Shown here: in pieces, positions 7,523 through 14,799 of the stretch | Layout: every line of letters starts with the position of its first letter | How positions within the stretch are numbered: the stretch's first letter is position 1 | Assembly: GCA_964417895.1 (NCBI GenBank) | Contig: CAYQJS010000084.1 | Span: forward strand, 1-14,899 | DNA: 14,899 nucleotides | Origin: CAYQJS01 sp964417895 | GTDB lineage: Bacteria > Chloroflexota > UBA6077 > SHYK01 | Direction of reading: 5' to 3' | Position numbers and translations under genes: made by a program | The notes under the pieces: generated by a model | Told to the model about the DNA's origin: nothing | Databases searched by the model: none | The model's input: the letters and a program-made list of their open reading frames with translations, nothing else

Positions 7523-7563
7523 ATGGGCTCTCGCTCTGATCAGGAAATGCTTGAGGTGACATC

Positions 7564-8619
7564 ATGGCGAAGGTCTTCATCTTTGCCCCCTCGGACCCCA
7601 CGGAAGCGACGCACAGACGGCTCGAACAGAACGGGTGCGAGCTGCTCCTGGGAAAGGCCGGCTGGCACACGCCCAAGGGCAACAACGAGGACGAGATCGT
7701 GTCTCTCGCCCAGGATGCCGACGCGCTGATGGGCACCTCCATCCGAAGCTCACCCATCAATCGCCGCATCATGGAGGCCAGCCCCCACCTCCGCATTGTG
7801 GCCAAGTACACCATCGGCGTCGACGACGTGGACCTGGATGCCGCCACGGACCTGGGAGTGCTGGTAACCCACGGCCCCACCGAGTCCAACTGGGGAGGGG
7901 TTGCCGAGATCGCGATGACGATGATGCTGACGCTCCTCAAGAAGGTGAGGGAGCGCGACGAGAACATGAAAGCCGGCGGCTGGCGCGCTGAGGAGCTGAT
8001 GGGGACGTATCTCGGGACGCGCCAGGATGGCTACGACGGGATCACCATCGGCCTGGTAGGGCTCGGGCGCGTCGCCAGCCGGTTCGCCGACCTGCTCCGG
8101 CCCTGGCGGCTGCGGGTCATCGCCTACGACCCTTACGTGCCGAAGGCCAAGTTCGCGCTCGCGGGCGTCCAGTCGGTCGACTACGAGACGCTCCTCCGCG
8201 AATCTGACGTCGTCAGCTTCCACGTGGTCCTGACCAGGGAGACTCACCACATGCTCGGCGCTTCCCAGATCGCCATGATGAAGCCCTCCGCCATCCTCCT
8301 CAATACCTCCCGTGGGCCAGTGGTCGACGAGAATGCACTCGCCGAGGCGCTCGATCGAGGGACGATAGCCGGCGCGGCGATGGACGTATTCGAGGACGAG
8401 CCGCTGCCACAGGAGAGCCCCCTTCGAGAGTTGGGGCACAAGGTGCTCCTCTCGCCGCATATGGCGTCGAGCAACCTGCGAAGTGGGCTTGGCCCCGGCA
8501 TCGAGTGGGCTACGGATTCAGTGCTCGCCGCGCTGCGCGGCCAGGTGCCCGACAATGTCTATAACACCGATGTCATCCCGCTCTGGCAGCAGCGCTTCGG
8601 GGGGCGCGCGGCCATCTAA
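7564..8619 (+). CDS. NAD-dependent D-2-hydroxyacid dehydrogenase family protein
   Basis: Member of the D-isomer-specific 2-hydroxyacid dehydrogenase family (phosphoglycerate, glycerate, hydroxypyruvate and phosphonate dehydrogenases), which interconverts 2-keto and D-2-hydroxy acids with NAD(H) in the cytoplasm. KYTIGVDDVDLDAA (about 81-94) starts the central region. GLVGLGRVASRFADLL (163-178) is the nucleotide-binding loop, and YDP at 188-190, with the aspartate at the end of beta-2, favours NAD over NADP. The catalytic triad is complete: Arg250 in NTSRGP, Glu279 in FEDEPLP and His299 in LSPHMAS. At 351 residues it lacks the ACT regulatory domain of classical SerA. GAGGTGA (7553-7559) is the ribosome-binding site. 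Substrate not identifiable. It is transcribed away from fic and stands alone. Confidence 0.92.
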   Translation: MAKVFIFAPSDPTEATHRRLEQNGCELLLGKAGWHTPKGNNEDEIVSLAQDADALMGTSIRSSPINRRIMEASPHLRIVAKYTIGVDDVDLDAATDLGVLVTHGPTESNWGGVAEIAMTMMLTLLKKVRERDENMKAGGWRAEELMGTYLGTRQDGYDGITIGLVGLGRVASRFADLLRPWRLRVIAYDPYVPKAKFALAGVQSVDYETLLRESDVVSFHVVLTRETHHMLGASQIAMMKPSAILLNTSRGPVVDENALAEALDRGTIAGAAMDVFEDEPLPQESPLRELGHKVLLSPHMASSNLRSGLGPGIEWATDSVLAALRGQVPDNVYNTDVIPLWQQRFGGRAAI

Positions 8620-8947
8620 GCCGGAAATTCTGGTGAGAATTCCTGTCGCCCCGTGTTTAGCCAGAGGCCCTTCGGGTGCTACAGTAGTAGAAAACGGGTG
8701 AGATCGGAGGGGGAAGGCAGCCGTGCAGACTTCCGTTTGTCTGCGAGCACAGCTCGGCGGAAGTGAGTCAGGGGTTGCGCTCAAACGCCGCACCGCGTTC
8801 AAGCAAATCCCTCTCCCATCACAATGGGAGAGGCTAGGTGAGGGCCCCCTGCCGAACCCCGGTATCATCGGCCATCGAGGTCTGCCCTCACCCCACCCCT
8901 CTCCCGCCGCAGCGGGAGAGGGAGCCTGCCTGCTCGCTCGACTATCG
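8620..8947. other. Gap before the L,D-transpeptidase, open in its frame and holding a palindromic repeat
   Basis: Directly after the dehydrogenase stop, GGAAATTC (8623-8630) and GAATTCC (8637-8643) can form a small hairpin without a T tract. TGCTACAGT near 8678-8685 could be an extended -10. A strong purine run (8706-8717, containing GGAGG) precedes a GTG at 8723 that is in frame with the transpeptidase. From there the frame stays open through the palindrome at 8809-8922 to the signal peptide. I read this as a leader region, although translation from 8723 cannot be excluded. Confidence 0.45.
8809..8922. repeat. Compound palindromic repeat, copy C (CCCTCTCCC type)
   Basis: A hairpin of CTCTCCCAT/ATGGGAGAG (8811-8819, 8824-8832) is followed by GGTGAGGGC (8837-8845), whose perfect complement GCCCTCACC is at 8884-8892. 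A second hairpin, CCTCTCCCGC/GCGGGAGAGG (8898-8907, 8912-8921), closes the element. The three stems can form a multi-branched structure related to the other G/C palindromes of the window. Confidence 0.8.
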
Positions 8948-10546
8948 GTGCTCTTGCGCCGACGTGTATTAACCGTAGCTTCCGTCGTCGCACTGACGCT
9001 GGCCCTGAGCGCGTGTGCCGGTAGCCCCGCGCTGCGCGTCAACCTGGCGGAGGGAGCCCGCGACGTTCCGTTGGACGCCTCGCTGGAGGTGACCGCTGTG
9101 AGCGCCCTGCTGCGCGGAGCGGCGCTCGAACGCATCGACACGACGGCGCCCCCCGTGGATTTGCCCCACACCGAGAACAGCGCCCGGCTCTCGGTGAAGC
9201 TGGAGCCAGATGCGGAGTATCGGTTGCTGGCGAGGGCTGAACCTACCAGTCGCATTACACTGCCCTGGCAGCAGGCAACCCCGGACGTTCTCTCCGTGGA
9301 GCGCGTGTTCAGCACGGTCCGCGCCCCAGCTGTCGTGGAGCCGGACGAACGGCTGGTCGTCTTTCGCGACCAGCCGTTGGAGGTCCGGTTCTCGGAGCCA
9401 CTCGCCCGAATGAGCGTGGCCGCGCCCGGCTTGTCGGTTCGAGGCAGGATTGCCGCCGGCGATCCTCAGCTGATTCAGATTGACGTGGCCGATCCTCCGG
9501 CGGGCGCGACCTTTGCGCTTCACCTGACGGATGTCGTCGGGCAAAACGGGGCCGAGGCTCCCCGCCAGATCGTTGAAGTACAGACCCCCGACCCAATTGA
9601 GCTGGTCGGAGTGGGCGGGGCGAGGCCGACCGGGCGCGTGGCTGTCCCCCATGATATCGCCATCAGCCTCACGTGGAGCGTCCCCGTGACGCGCGTGGAC
9701 TACAGGGTGGGAGGGCTAGCTGCTGCATGGGACGGGCCACCGGCAGCGGAGGTTGCGCTGCCGGTGCGGCTCAGCCAGGGCGAGAGCGCGTCGCTCGTCA
9801 TCGAGGACGCACAGGCGGATACGGGCGCGTGGCTCGACGGGCGGATCACTGTGGATCTGTTCGTCCCTGATGCCCTCCAGGTGACCGCTCTCTGGCCAGC
9901 CGATGGCGCCGCCGGCGTCCCTCCCCGTGCAGACCCGACGTTGCGCTTCAGCGAGCCCATCGCGGATCGGGCAGCCGCGGAGGCGGCGATCCTGTTCGAC
10001 CCGCCGGTGCCGGGTGACTTCGAGTGGCTGGCGCCGAACCGCGTACGTTTTCTTCCTGAGACGCCATTCCCCAGTGAGACGTCCATCACGATACACCTGG
10101 CGCACGGGCTCGCGGGAGTACGGGGACAATCGGGTAGCTACTTCGCCGAACCGGTGCGAGCAGAATTCACCACGGGCAAGTTAAAGATGATCGACGTCTC
10201 GCTGAGCCAGCAGCGGATCACGCTCTACGAGGAGGACGAGGTCGTCTGGAGCGCGCCGGTCGCCACCGGGGTGCGAGGCGCCGAAACCCCGCCAGGGACG
10301 TACGAAGTGCTTTACAAGATGCCCACGGCGCGCTTCCGCGGGGTCAACCCCGATGGGAGCCGCTATGACATCTCGAACGTGCGCTGGGTGCTGGCATTCT
10401 ACGGCGACTACACGATCCACGGCGCCTGGTGGCGCAACGTGTTCGGACGGCCGGGCTCGGCGGGTTGCATCAGTATGACCGACGCGAACGCCAAGGTCGT
10501 TTTCGACTGGGCGGACGTGGGCACTCCCGTGGTCGTCCGCGGCTGA
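8948..10546 (+). CDS. Lipoprotein L,D-transpeptidase (YkuD) with Ig-like domains
   Basis: L,D-transpeptidases make 3-3 cross-links in peptidoglycan or attach proteins to it, using a catalytic cysteine outside the membrane. The YkuD domain spans about residues 412-531, with KMIDVSLSQQRITLYEE at its start. His491 in IHGAWW and Cys507 in GSAGCISM are the catalytic pair. About 390 residues of beta-rich sequence precede it. The part near 300-405, with PADGAAGVPPRADPTLRFSE, looks like a bacterial Ig-like (Big_5/SbsA) domain, and FRDQPLEVRFSEPLA suggests another. Start GTG 8948 was chosen because it gives an ideal lipoprotein signal: MLLRRR, a hydrophobic stretch, then LALSAC with Cys23. It lacks a nearby Shine-Dalgarno sequence. 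The in-frame GTG at 8723 has a good one but would add 75 odd residues encoded partly by a repeat. The stop lies only 2 bases from the convergent eutA-like stop. Confidence 0.88.
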   Translation: MLLRRRVLTVASVVALTLALSACAGSPALRVNLAEGARDVPLDASLEVTAVSALLRGAALERIDTTAPPVDLPHTENSARLSVKLEPDAEYRLLARAEPTSRITLPWQQATPDVLSVERVFSTVRAPAVVEPDERLVVFRDQPLEVRFSEPLARMSVAAPGLSVRGRIAAGDPQLIQIDVADPPAGATFALHLTDVVGQNGAEAPRQIVEVQTPDPIELVGVGGARPTGRVAVPHDIAISLTWSVPVTRVDYRVGGLAAAWDGPPAAEVALPVRLSQGESASLVIEDAQADTGAWLDGRITVDLFVPDALQVTALWPADGAAGVPPRADPTLRFSEPIADRAAAEAAILFDPPVPGDFEWLAPNRVRFLPETPFPSETSITIHLAHGLAGVRGQSGSYFAEPVRAEFTTGKLKMIDVSLSQQRITLYEEDEVVWSAPVATGVRGAETPPGTYEVLYKMPTARFRGVNPDGSRYDISNVRWVLAFYGDYTIHGAWWRNVFGRPGSAGCISMTDANAKVVFDWADVGTPVVVRG

Positions 10547-10548
10547 GG

Positions 10549-12054
10549 CTACAGCTGAAATACGAGCGACTTGATCGTGACGGGAACCGTCCCCGACGGC
10601 TCCAGCACCCGACCGATGTCGATGAAGTCGAAGTCGCGCAAAGTGATGCCGTCGATGGACAGGACCTCGCTGGACAGGCGCCTGTCCTCTTTGAGCGACG
10701 CTCCTACGATCCCACCCACATCACGGTCGAAGACTAGGACGACGGGCCGCCCGCTGGCTAGCGTCGCCGGGATCCCACGCACCAGCCCGTCCAGGAAGGC
10801 ATTCAGGCGCTGAAAGGAAGCGTCGCCCCGCCATTCGAACACGAGCGCCACACCGCTCGTCCCTTCTTCCAGGTCGAAGCGGGTGAAATGGTTCTGTATA
10901 GCGGTCGCCACCGCCTCTGGGTCGATGGCAGCCGACAGATCGCAGGCGGGCCGTAGCGCTTGAACGTTCCGCTGAGGCAGCAGCTTGTCGGCATCGGACA
11001 TGTAGATGGTGTTGCCGCTCACCTGGACGCTGTACTGTGAGGCGCCCATGACGGTGGCGCGGATGCACTCCCTGGCCGGCAGCAGCGGCCAGGGGAAGGC
11101 CCCATTGGCGGTGCGTTCAGCGAGGGCGCGGCCGAGGGGCTGCCCCAGGTCGCCGTAGGACTGCTTCTCTTTGCCGTACACGTACTCCCCAACGCCACCG
11201 GAGAAGACAATGCCGTCATAGCGCTTGGGCAGGCTCATGGGCGGCGTCACGAACAGCCGCTCGACTTCATCGGGCACCGGGTCGTCCCGCACTGCGCTGA
11301 GCACTGCGTCCGCCATCCAGTTGGCCATCTGATCCAATTGCTCGGGCGTCGTCTGATCGCCCACCTTCCAGGAGAAGCCAGCTTCGCGCGCGATGGCTTC
11401 GCCCCCTGGCTCAAGGACTTTGATGCGCCCCTCTTCGTCGGTGGCGAGCAGCCGACCCCCGACGTGAAGCGCCGCTGTCTGCAGCACGCGGCCGTGCTCC
11501 GCGATCGCCAGCTTGGTTGTCCCGCCCCCGATGTCGATGTTCAGGAGCCGGCGGGGATCCCCTTCGGTGAGGGCAACTGTGCCCGAGCCGTGCGCGGCCA
11601 GCAGCGCCTCGAAATTGTGCCCGGCACTGGCACACACGAAGTCGCCCCGCTGGGAGGAGAAGAGATCAGCGATGGCCCGGGCGTTATCGCGCCGGATCGC
11701 CTCACCCGTTAGGATGACAGCGCCCGTGTCTACGTCATCGGGGGTGAGGCCCGCCTCCCGATACGCATCGTCGACCAGGCCTCCTAGAGCCTGGTCGTCG
11801 ATGCGCTCCCGTCCTGGCGTGTACGGGGTCAGGTGGACAGGCGACAGGTAGAGGACCTCTCGTGACACCACAACGAAGCGGCTCGAGAGCTCGGCGCCCA
11901 TCCGCCTGAGGATCAGGCGGGAGAACAGCACCTGAGATGTGGCGGTGCCGATGTCGATGCCGACGCTGGTGAGCGTGACCGTGTCCAGGTCCCAGAGGCC
12001 GTGGATCTCCTCCAGCTCGTCGGGTTCGTAGCCCGGCCCGAACATATCGTCCAC
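10549..12054 (-). CDS. eutA: EutA-like ethanolamine ammonia-lyase reactivating factor (ASKHA fold)
   Basis: EutA is an ATPase chaperone that releases damaged cobalamin from adenosylcobalamin-dependent ethanolamine ammonia-lyase. The match to E. coli EutA runs over the whole length. SVGIDIGTATSQVLFSRL (30-47) is the first phosphate loop. SPVHLTPYTPG (71-81), GAVILTGEAIRRDNARA (111-127) and GDFVCASAG (137-145) follow. LNIDIGGGTTKLAI (171-184) is the second ATP loop, SGGVGE (285-290) the adenosine side, and IDIGRVL with PVTIKSLVF closes the protein. At 501 residues it has a roughly 30-residue acidic N-terminal extension. The start is GTG 12054 with GAGGGA at 12061-12066; ATG 12045 is an alternative. 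It begins 15 bases after the upstream cupin stop, so it is the last gene of that operon. No eutB, eutC or other B12 enzyme gene is in the window, so its client is unknown. Confidence 0.9.
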   Translation of the reverse strand: MDDMFGPGYEPDELEEIHGLWDLDTVTLTSVGIDIGTATSQVLFSRLILRRMGAELSSRFVVVSREVLYLSPVHLTPYTPGRERIDDQALGGLVDDAYREAGLTPDDVDTGAVILTGEAIRRDNARAIADLFSSQRGDFVCASAGHNFEALLAAHGSGTVALTEGDPRRLLNIDIGGGTTKLAIAEHGRVLQTAALHVGGRLLATDEEGRIKVLEPGGEAIAREAGFSWKVGDQTTPEQLDQMANWMADAVLSAVRDDPVPDEVERLFVTPPMSLPKRYDGIVFSGGVGEYVYGKEKQSYGDLGQPLGRALAERTANGAFPWPLLPARECIRATVMGASQYSVQVSGNTIYMSDADKLLPQRNVQALRPACDLSAAIDPEAVATAIQNHFTRFDLEEGTSGVALVFEWRGDASFQRLNAFLDGLVRGIPATLASGRPVVLVFDRDVGGIVGASLKEDRRLSSEVLSIDGITLRDFDFIDIGRVLEPSGTVPVTIKSLVFQL

Positions 12055-12069
12055 AATACGTCCCTCAGG

Positions 12070-13230
12070 TTAGTGCTCGTCTCCCCATTCGCCCGCCTGT
12101 GTGGGGCCGCCCTCCACAGTCGACGTGCAATAGGGCGACAGGTGTTGCATGCGGCACTCGACCCCACGCTTCGCCAGCTCCGCTTCGAAGATTCGATGGA
12201 TCTCGGGGTCTTCATCCACATACTCTGTCTGCGTCCCGCCCTCTTTCGCGCTCACCTCGCCTGTTCGCTTGTCCGTGCGCTGGTTGGCATTCCACCGGCT
12301 GGTCGCGTACCGGACGGACTTGCCGACGCCCAGCACCAGGTAGGCAGCAGGCGTTTGTCCCACGTTGAAGTGCTGATGCAGCCATAGGCCCTCGCCGGCG
12401 CCCGAGAGGTAGAGGCTCCCCTCGCTCCAGTCGCAGCGGATGCGCTCCTCTTGCTCTCGCTGGGTGAGCACGTAGCCGTCGCCCTGGATGATGTAGAGGT
12501 GGGCGCCCGGGCCATGCCGGTGGGCTTTCTTGTAGGTCCCCGGCTGGAAGCGCGAGATGTGGGAGTTGATGGTGCCGCCCGCCAGCATGAAGAAGGCGTT
12601 GGTGCCGCCGCCGCCACGCTCCTTCCACTCGTAGAGCTTCATCTTCCGAATGTCGGGGACGAAGTTCGTCTCCCACTGGCGGCCGCGATAGAGCTTCCCA
12701 TCGCCACTGAAGTACGCGGCTTCGCCCGAATAGCGGTCGGTGAAGTCGTAGGGGCAGTTGTAGATGAAGTCATCGTTGTGGAACTGCCGCAGCATGTCGG
12801 GCAGGTTCGTTACCGAGAAGTAGCGGGCCGGCTGCGTACCGCTGACGTTGAAGAACTGGTAGTTGATGTTGGTGGGGAGGCAGAAGAAGCTGCCCTCACC
12901 CCACTCGAAGGTCTGCTTCTCGTTCTCGCGGTACCACACGCTGCACGTGCCCCGGCCGCCGAGCACATAGATGGCTTCGTCGTACAGGTGGCGCTCCGGG
13001 GTGGTGGACTTGCCCGGCGGGATCTCGACGATGTGCTCATCGTTCTCGTCGTCGCCATCCAGGTACATGAGGGCGCCCTTGACGCCCTTTCGCGGCCAGT
13101 CCCCCACCTCCACCTGGCGCATGTCGCGGACGTAAATCCCCCCGACGAGAGGCACCTCCTCGTTCTGGCGCCAGTCCTGGTACGGGTCGATCCTCTGGAC
13201 CAGTGGAGCCGTTTCCGCGTCGCTAGGCAT
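12070..13230 (-). CDS. Bicupin protein, copy 1 (similar to 'ethanolamine ammonia lyase-activating' cupins)
   Basis: Two cupin barrels in 386 residues. In the first barrel the metal motif is degenerate: PGKSTTPERHLYDEAIYVL has Glu in place of the first His, and YQFFN replaces the usual H-x3-N. In the second, PGTYKKAHRHGPGAHLYII keeps HxH, followed by His where Glu is usual, and HQHFN supplies the fourth His, so this barrel probably binds metal. WETNFVPDIRKMKLYEWKER lies between the barrels. The start ATG 13230 has AGGAGG 4 bases upstream. It is a paralogue of the gene upstream, and eutA begins 15 bases after its stop. I recall databases naming such proteins 'ethanolamine ammonia lyase-activating', which fits the neighbour but is not proof of function; a metal-dependent oxygenase or isomerase is equally possible. 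No signal peptide; cytoplasmic. Confidence 0.88.
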   Translation of the reverse strand: MPSDAETAPLVQRIDPYQDWRQNEEVPLVGGIYVRDMRQVEVGDWPRKGVKGALMYLDGDDENDEHIVEIPPGKSTTPERHLYDEAIYVLGGRGTCSVWYRENEKQTFEWGEGSFFCLPTNINYQFFNVSGTQPARYFSVTNLPDMLRQFHNDDFIYNCPYDFTDRYSGEAAYFSGDGKLYRGRQWETNFVPDIRKMKLYEWKERGGGGTNAFFMLAGGTINSHISRFQPGTYKKAHRHGPGAHLYIIQGDGYVLTQREQEERIRCDWSEGSLYLSGAGEGLWLHQHFNVGQTPAAYLVLGVGKSVRYATSRWNANQRTDKRTGEVSAKEGGTQTEYVDEDPEIHRIFEAELAKRGVECRMQHLSPYCTSTVEGGPTQAGEWGDEH

Positions 13231-13250
13231 CCTTCCTCCTGTCTGAAGTT

Positions 13251-13335
13251 CCGAGTTCCTGGTTCCCGAGTTCCTGGTTCCGAGCTCTTGGTTCCGAGCT
13301 CTTGGTTCCGAGCTCCTGGTTCCGAGTTCCTGGTT
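13251..13335. repeat. Six tandem copies of a 14-base unit CCGAG(T/C)TC(C/T)TGGTT
   Basis: Units start at 13251, 13266, 13280, 13294, 13308 and 13322, with one extra C after the first. A near-perfect reverse-complement unit, AACCCGGAACTCGG, lies at 13458-13471 within a related stretch (13450-13475). The array starts 20 bases upstream of the bicupin copy 1 start codon, so it would be in that gene's leader if the two cupin genes are co-transcribed. Array length may vary between strains by slippage. Confidence 0.85.
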
Positions 13336-13494
13336 GAGAGTTCGCTGCGTTTCGGGGTCTCAAGACTCCGCCCTCGTCGAGCTCGCAACACGAGGATCTG
13401 ACCCGGATCTTGCAACCCGGGACTCGGGACTCAAACTTCGGGACTCGCAGGAACCCGAACCCGGAACTCGGAACCCCGCGGCTAGTACGGCGTC

Positions 13495-13588
13495 GCGTAA
13501 ATTCGTGACCCGGGCACTTCACCCTCTCCCCCACCCTCCCCCGTCGAGGGGGAGGGTGGGGGAGAGGGGGAGGGTCACGGACTTACGC
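13495..13588. repeat. Nested 94-base palindrome, copy D
   Basis: The inner arms, 13522-13542 and 13548-13568, are 21-base perfect complements around GTCGA. The outer arms, GCGTAAATTCGTGACCC (13495-13511) and 13572-13588, match at 15 of 17 positions. The element ends 10 bases from the bicupin copy 2 stop codon. In RNA it would be a very stable stem, able to slow decay, attenuate or partly terminate transcription; it has no U tract. Confidence 0.85.
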
Positions 13589-13598
13589 AGTGCCGCGT

Positions 13599-14753
13599 CT
13601 AGTGCTCGTCCCCCCACTCGCCGGCCTTCGTGGGACCCGGGACGCCAGTGCACCCGGCCACGAGGCTCTGCATTCGGCACTCCACCCCGCGCTTCGCCAG
13701 CTCGGCCTCGAAGATGCGGTGGACTTCCGGGTCCTCATCTTCGTACTCCGTCTGGATGCCGCCCTCTTTCTCGCTGATGTCGGCGGTGTTCCTGTCCGTG
13801 CGAACGTCGGCGTTCCAGCGGCTGGTAGCGAAGCGCCTGGACTTATTCACGCCCAGCACCAGGTAGGCCGCGGGTGTCTGCCCGACGTTGAAATGCTGGT
13901 GGAGCCACAGGCCCGGTCCCGCACCGGACAGATAGAGGCTCCCCTCACTCCAATCGCAGCGGATGCGCTCTTCCTTCTCCCGCTGCGTGAGCACGTAGCC
14001 CTCACCCTGGATGATGTAGAGGTGCGCGCCTGGGCCGTGTCGGTGCCCCTTCTTGTAGGTGCCCGGCTGGAAGCGCGAAACGTGCGAGTTGATGGTGCCG
14101 CCCGCCAGCATGAAGAAGGCGTTGGTGCCACCGCCCCCCCGCTCCTTCCACTCGTAGAGCTTCATCTTCCGAATGTCGGGAACGAAGTTCGTCTCCCAGA
14201 GTCGGCCCTTGTAGAGCTTGCCCTCGCCAGTGAAGTAGTCGCTCTCACCAGCCCAACGGTCGGAGAACGCGAAGGGGTTGTTGAAGATGAAGTCTTCGTT
14301 GTGGAACTGCCGCTGGATGGCGGGGAGGTTGGTGACTGAGAAGTAGCGGGCGGCCTGTGTGCCGCTGACGTTGAAGAACTGGTAGTTGATATTGGTGGGG
14401 AGGCAGAAGAAGCTGCCCTCACCCCACTCGAAGGTCTGCTTGTGCGCCTCGTCGTACCAGACGCTGCAGGCCCCGCGGCCCGAGAGGATGTAGATGGCCT
14501 CGTCGTACATGTGGCGCTCGGGGGTTGTGGACTTCCCGGGTGGGATCTCCACGATGTGCTCGTCCTGCTCGTCGTCCCCATCCAGGTACATGAGAGCGCC
14601 CTTCACGCCCTTTCGGGGCCAGTCTCCCACCTCCACCTGCTTCATGTCTCGGATGTAGATGCCCCCGACGAGCGGCACCTCCTCGTTTTGCCGCCAATCC
14701 TGGTAGGGGTCGATCCGCTCGAGAACCGGTGCCTGTTCAGCTTCGCTTGGCAT
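13599..14753 (-). CDS. Bicupin protein, copy 2 (first gene of the cupin-cupin-eutA operon)
   Basis: A 384-residue paralogue of the next gene, near-identical over long stretches including VGDWPRKGVKGALMYLDGDD, the second-barrel motif YKKGHRHGPGAHLYII and the C-terminal AGEWGDEH. The same substitutions are present: PERHMYDEA in the first barrel and a complete HxH..H..H set (with HQHFN) in the second. Most differences lie near 165-185 (PFAFSDRWAGESDYF) and in the last 60 residues. The start ATG 14753 is chosen over the longer open frame because GGAGG lies 7 bases upstream and homology to copy 1 begins exactly there (MPSEAEQAP against MPSDAETAP). A strong promoter stands 47 bases upstream. The reaction is unknown; a pair of paralogues could form a heteromer or serve two substrates. 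Confidence 0.88.
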   Translation of the reverse strand: MPSEAEQAPVLERIDPYQDWRQNEEVPLVGGIYIRDMKQVEVGDWPRKGVKGALMYLDGDDEQDEHIVEIPPGKSTTPERHMYDEAIYILSGRGACSVWYDEAHKQTFEWGEGSFFCLPTNINYQFFNVSGTQAARYFSVTNLPAIQRQFHNEDFIFNNPFAFSDRWAGESDYFTGEGKLYKGRLWETNFVPDIRKMKLYEWKERGGGGTNAFFMLAGGTINSHVSRFQPGTYKKGHRHGPGAHLYIIQGEGYVLTQREKEERIRCDWSEGSLYLSGAGPGLWLHQHFNVGQTPAAYLVLGVNKSRRFATSRWNADVRTDRNTADISEKEGGIQTEYEDEDPEVHRIFEAELAKRGVECRMQSLVAGCTGVPGPTKAGEWGDEH

Positions 14754-14771
14754 CGCTGTCCCTCCTTCTCG

Positions 14772-14789
14772 GAACGAGTTGGATCGTTC
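14772..14789. promoter_or_regulatory. Inverted repeat GAACGA-N6-TCGTTC downstream of the promoter
   Basis: Perfect 6-base arms at 14772-14777 and 14784-14789 lie between the expected transcription start (near 14793) and the bicupin copy 2 ribosome-binding site. The position suits an operator for a dimeric repressor or a small leader hairpin. No regulator gene is nearby. Confidence 0.4.
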
Positions 14790-14799
14790 TGGCCTACGC

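Larger units (their letters stand above)
13231..13598. other. Repeat-filled spacer between the two bicupin genes
   Basis: No credible gene is present; short open frames here are translated repeats. In order on + it holds the copy 1 ribosome-binding site (13231-13240), the 14-base tandem array, a stretch of GGGACTCGGGACTC-type degenerate motifs around 13415-13450, the inverted unit, and the nested palindrome at 13495-13588. No promoter for copy 1 was recognised, so it is probably read from the promoter upstream of copy 2. Confidence 0.7.

Noticed and set aside
7341..7967. N-terminal extension of the Fic open frame
   Set aside because: Most of it is antisense to the dehydrogenase, and the rest translates the 48-base promoter units; the GTG at 7340 has its own ribosome-binding site.
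12451..14339. Plus-strand open frames opposite the bicupin genes
   Set aside because: The opposite strand carries conserved, paralogous cupin proteins with proper start sites; the + frames mirror each other only because the genes are duplicates.
10549..14753. Classical ethanolamine-utilisation (eut) operon
   Set aside because: Only eutA-like homology is present; EutB, EutC, shell proteins and aldehyde or alcohol dehydrogenases are absent.
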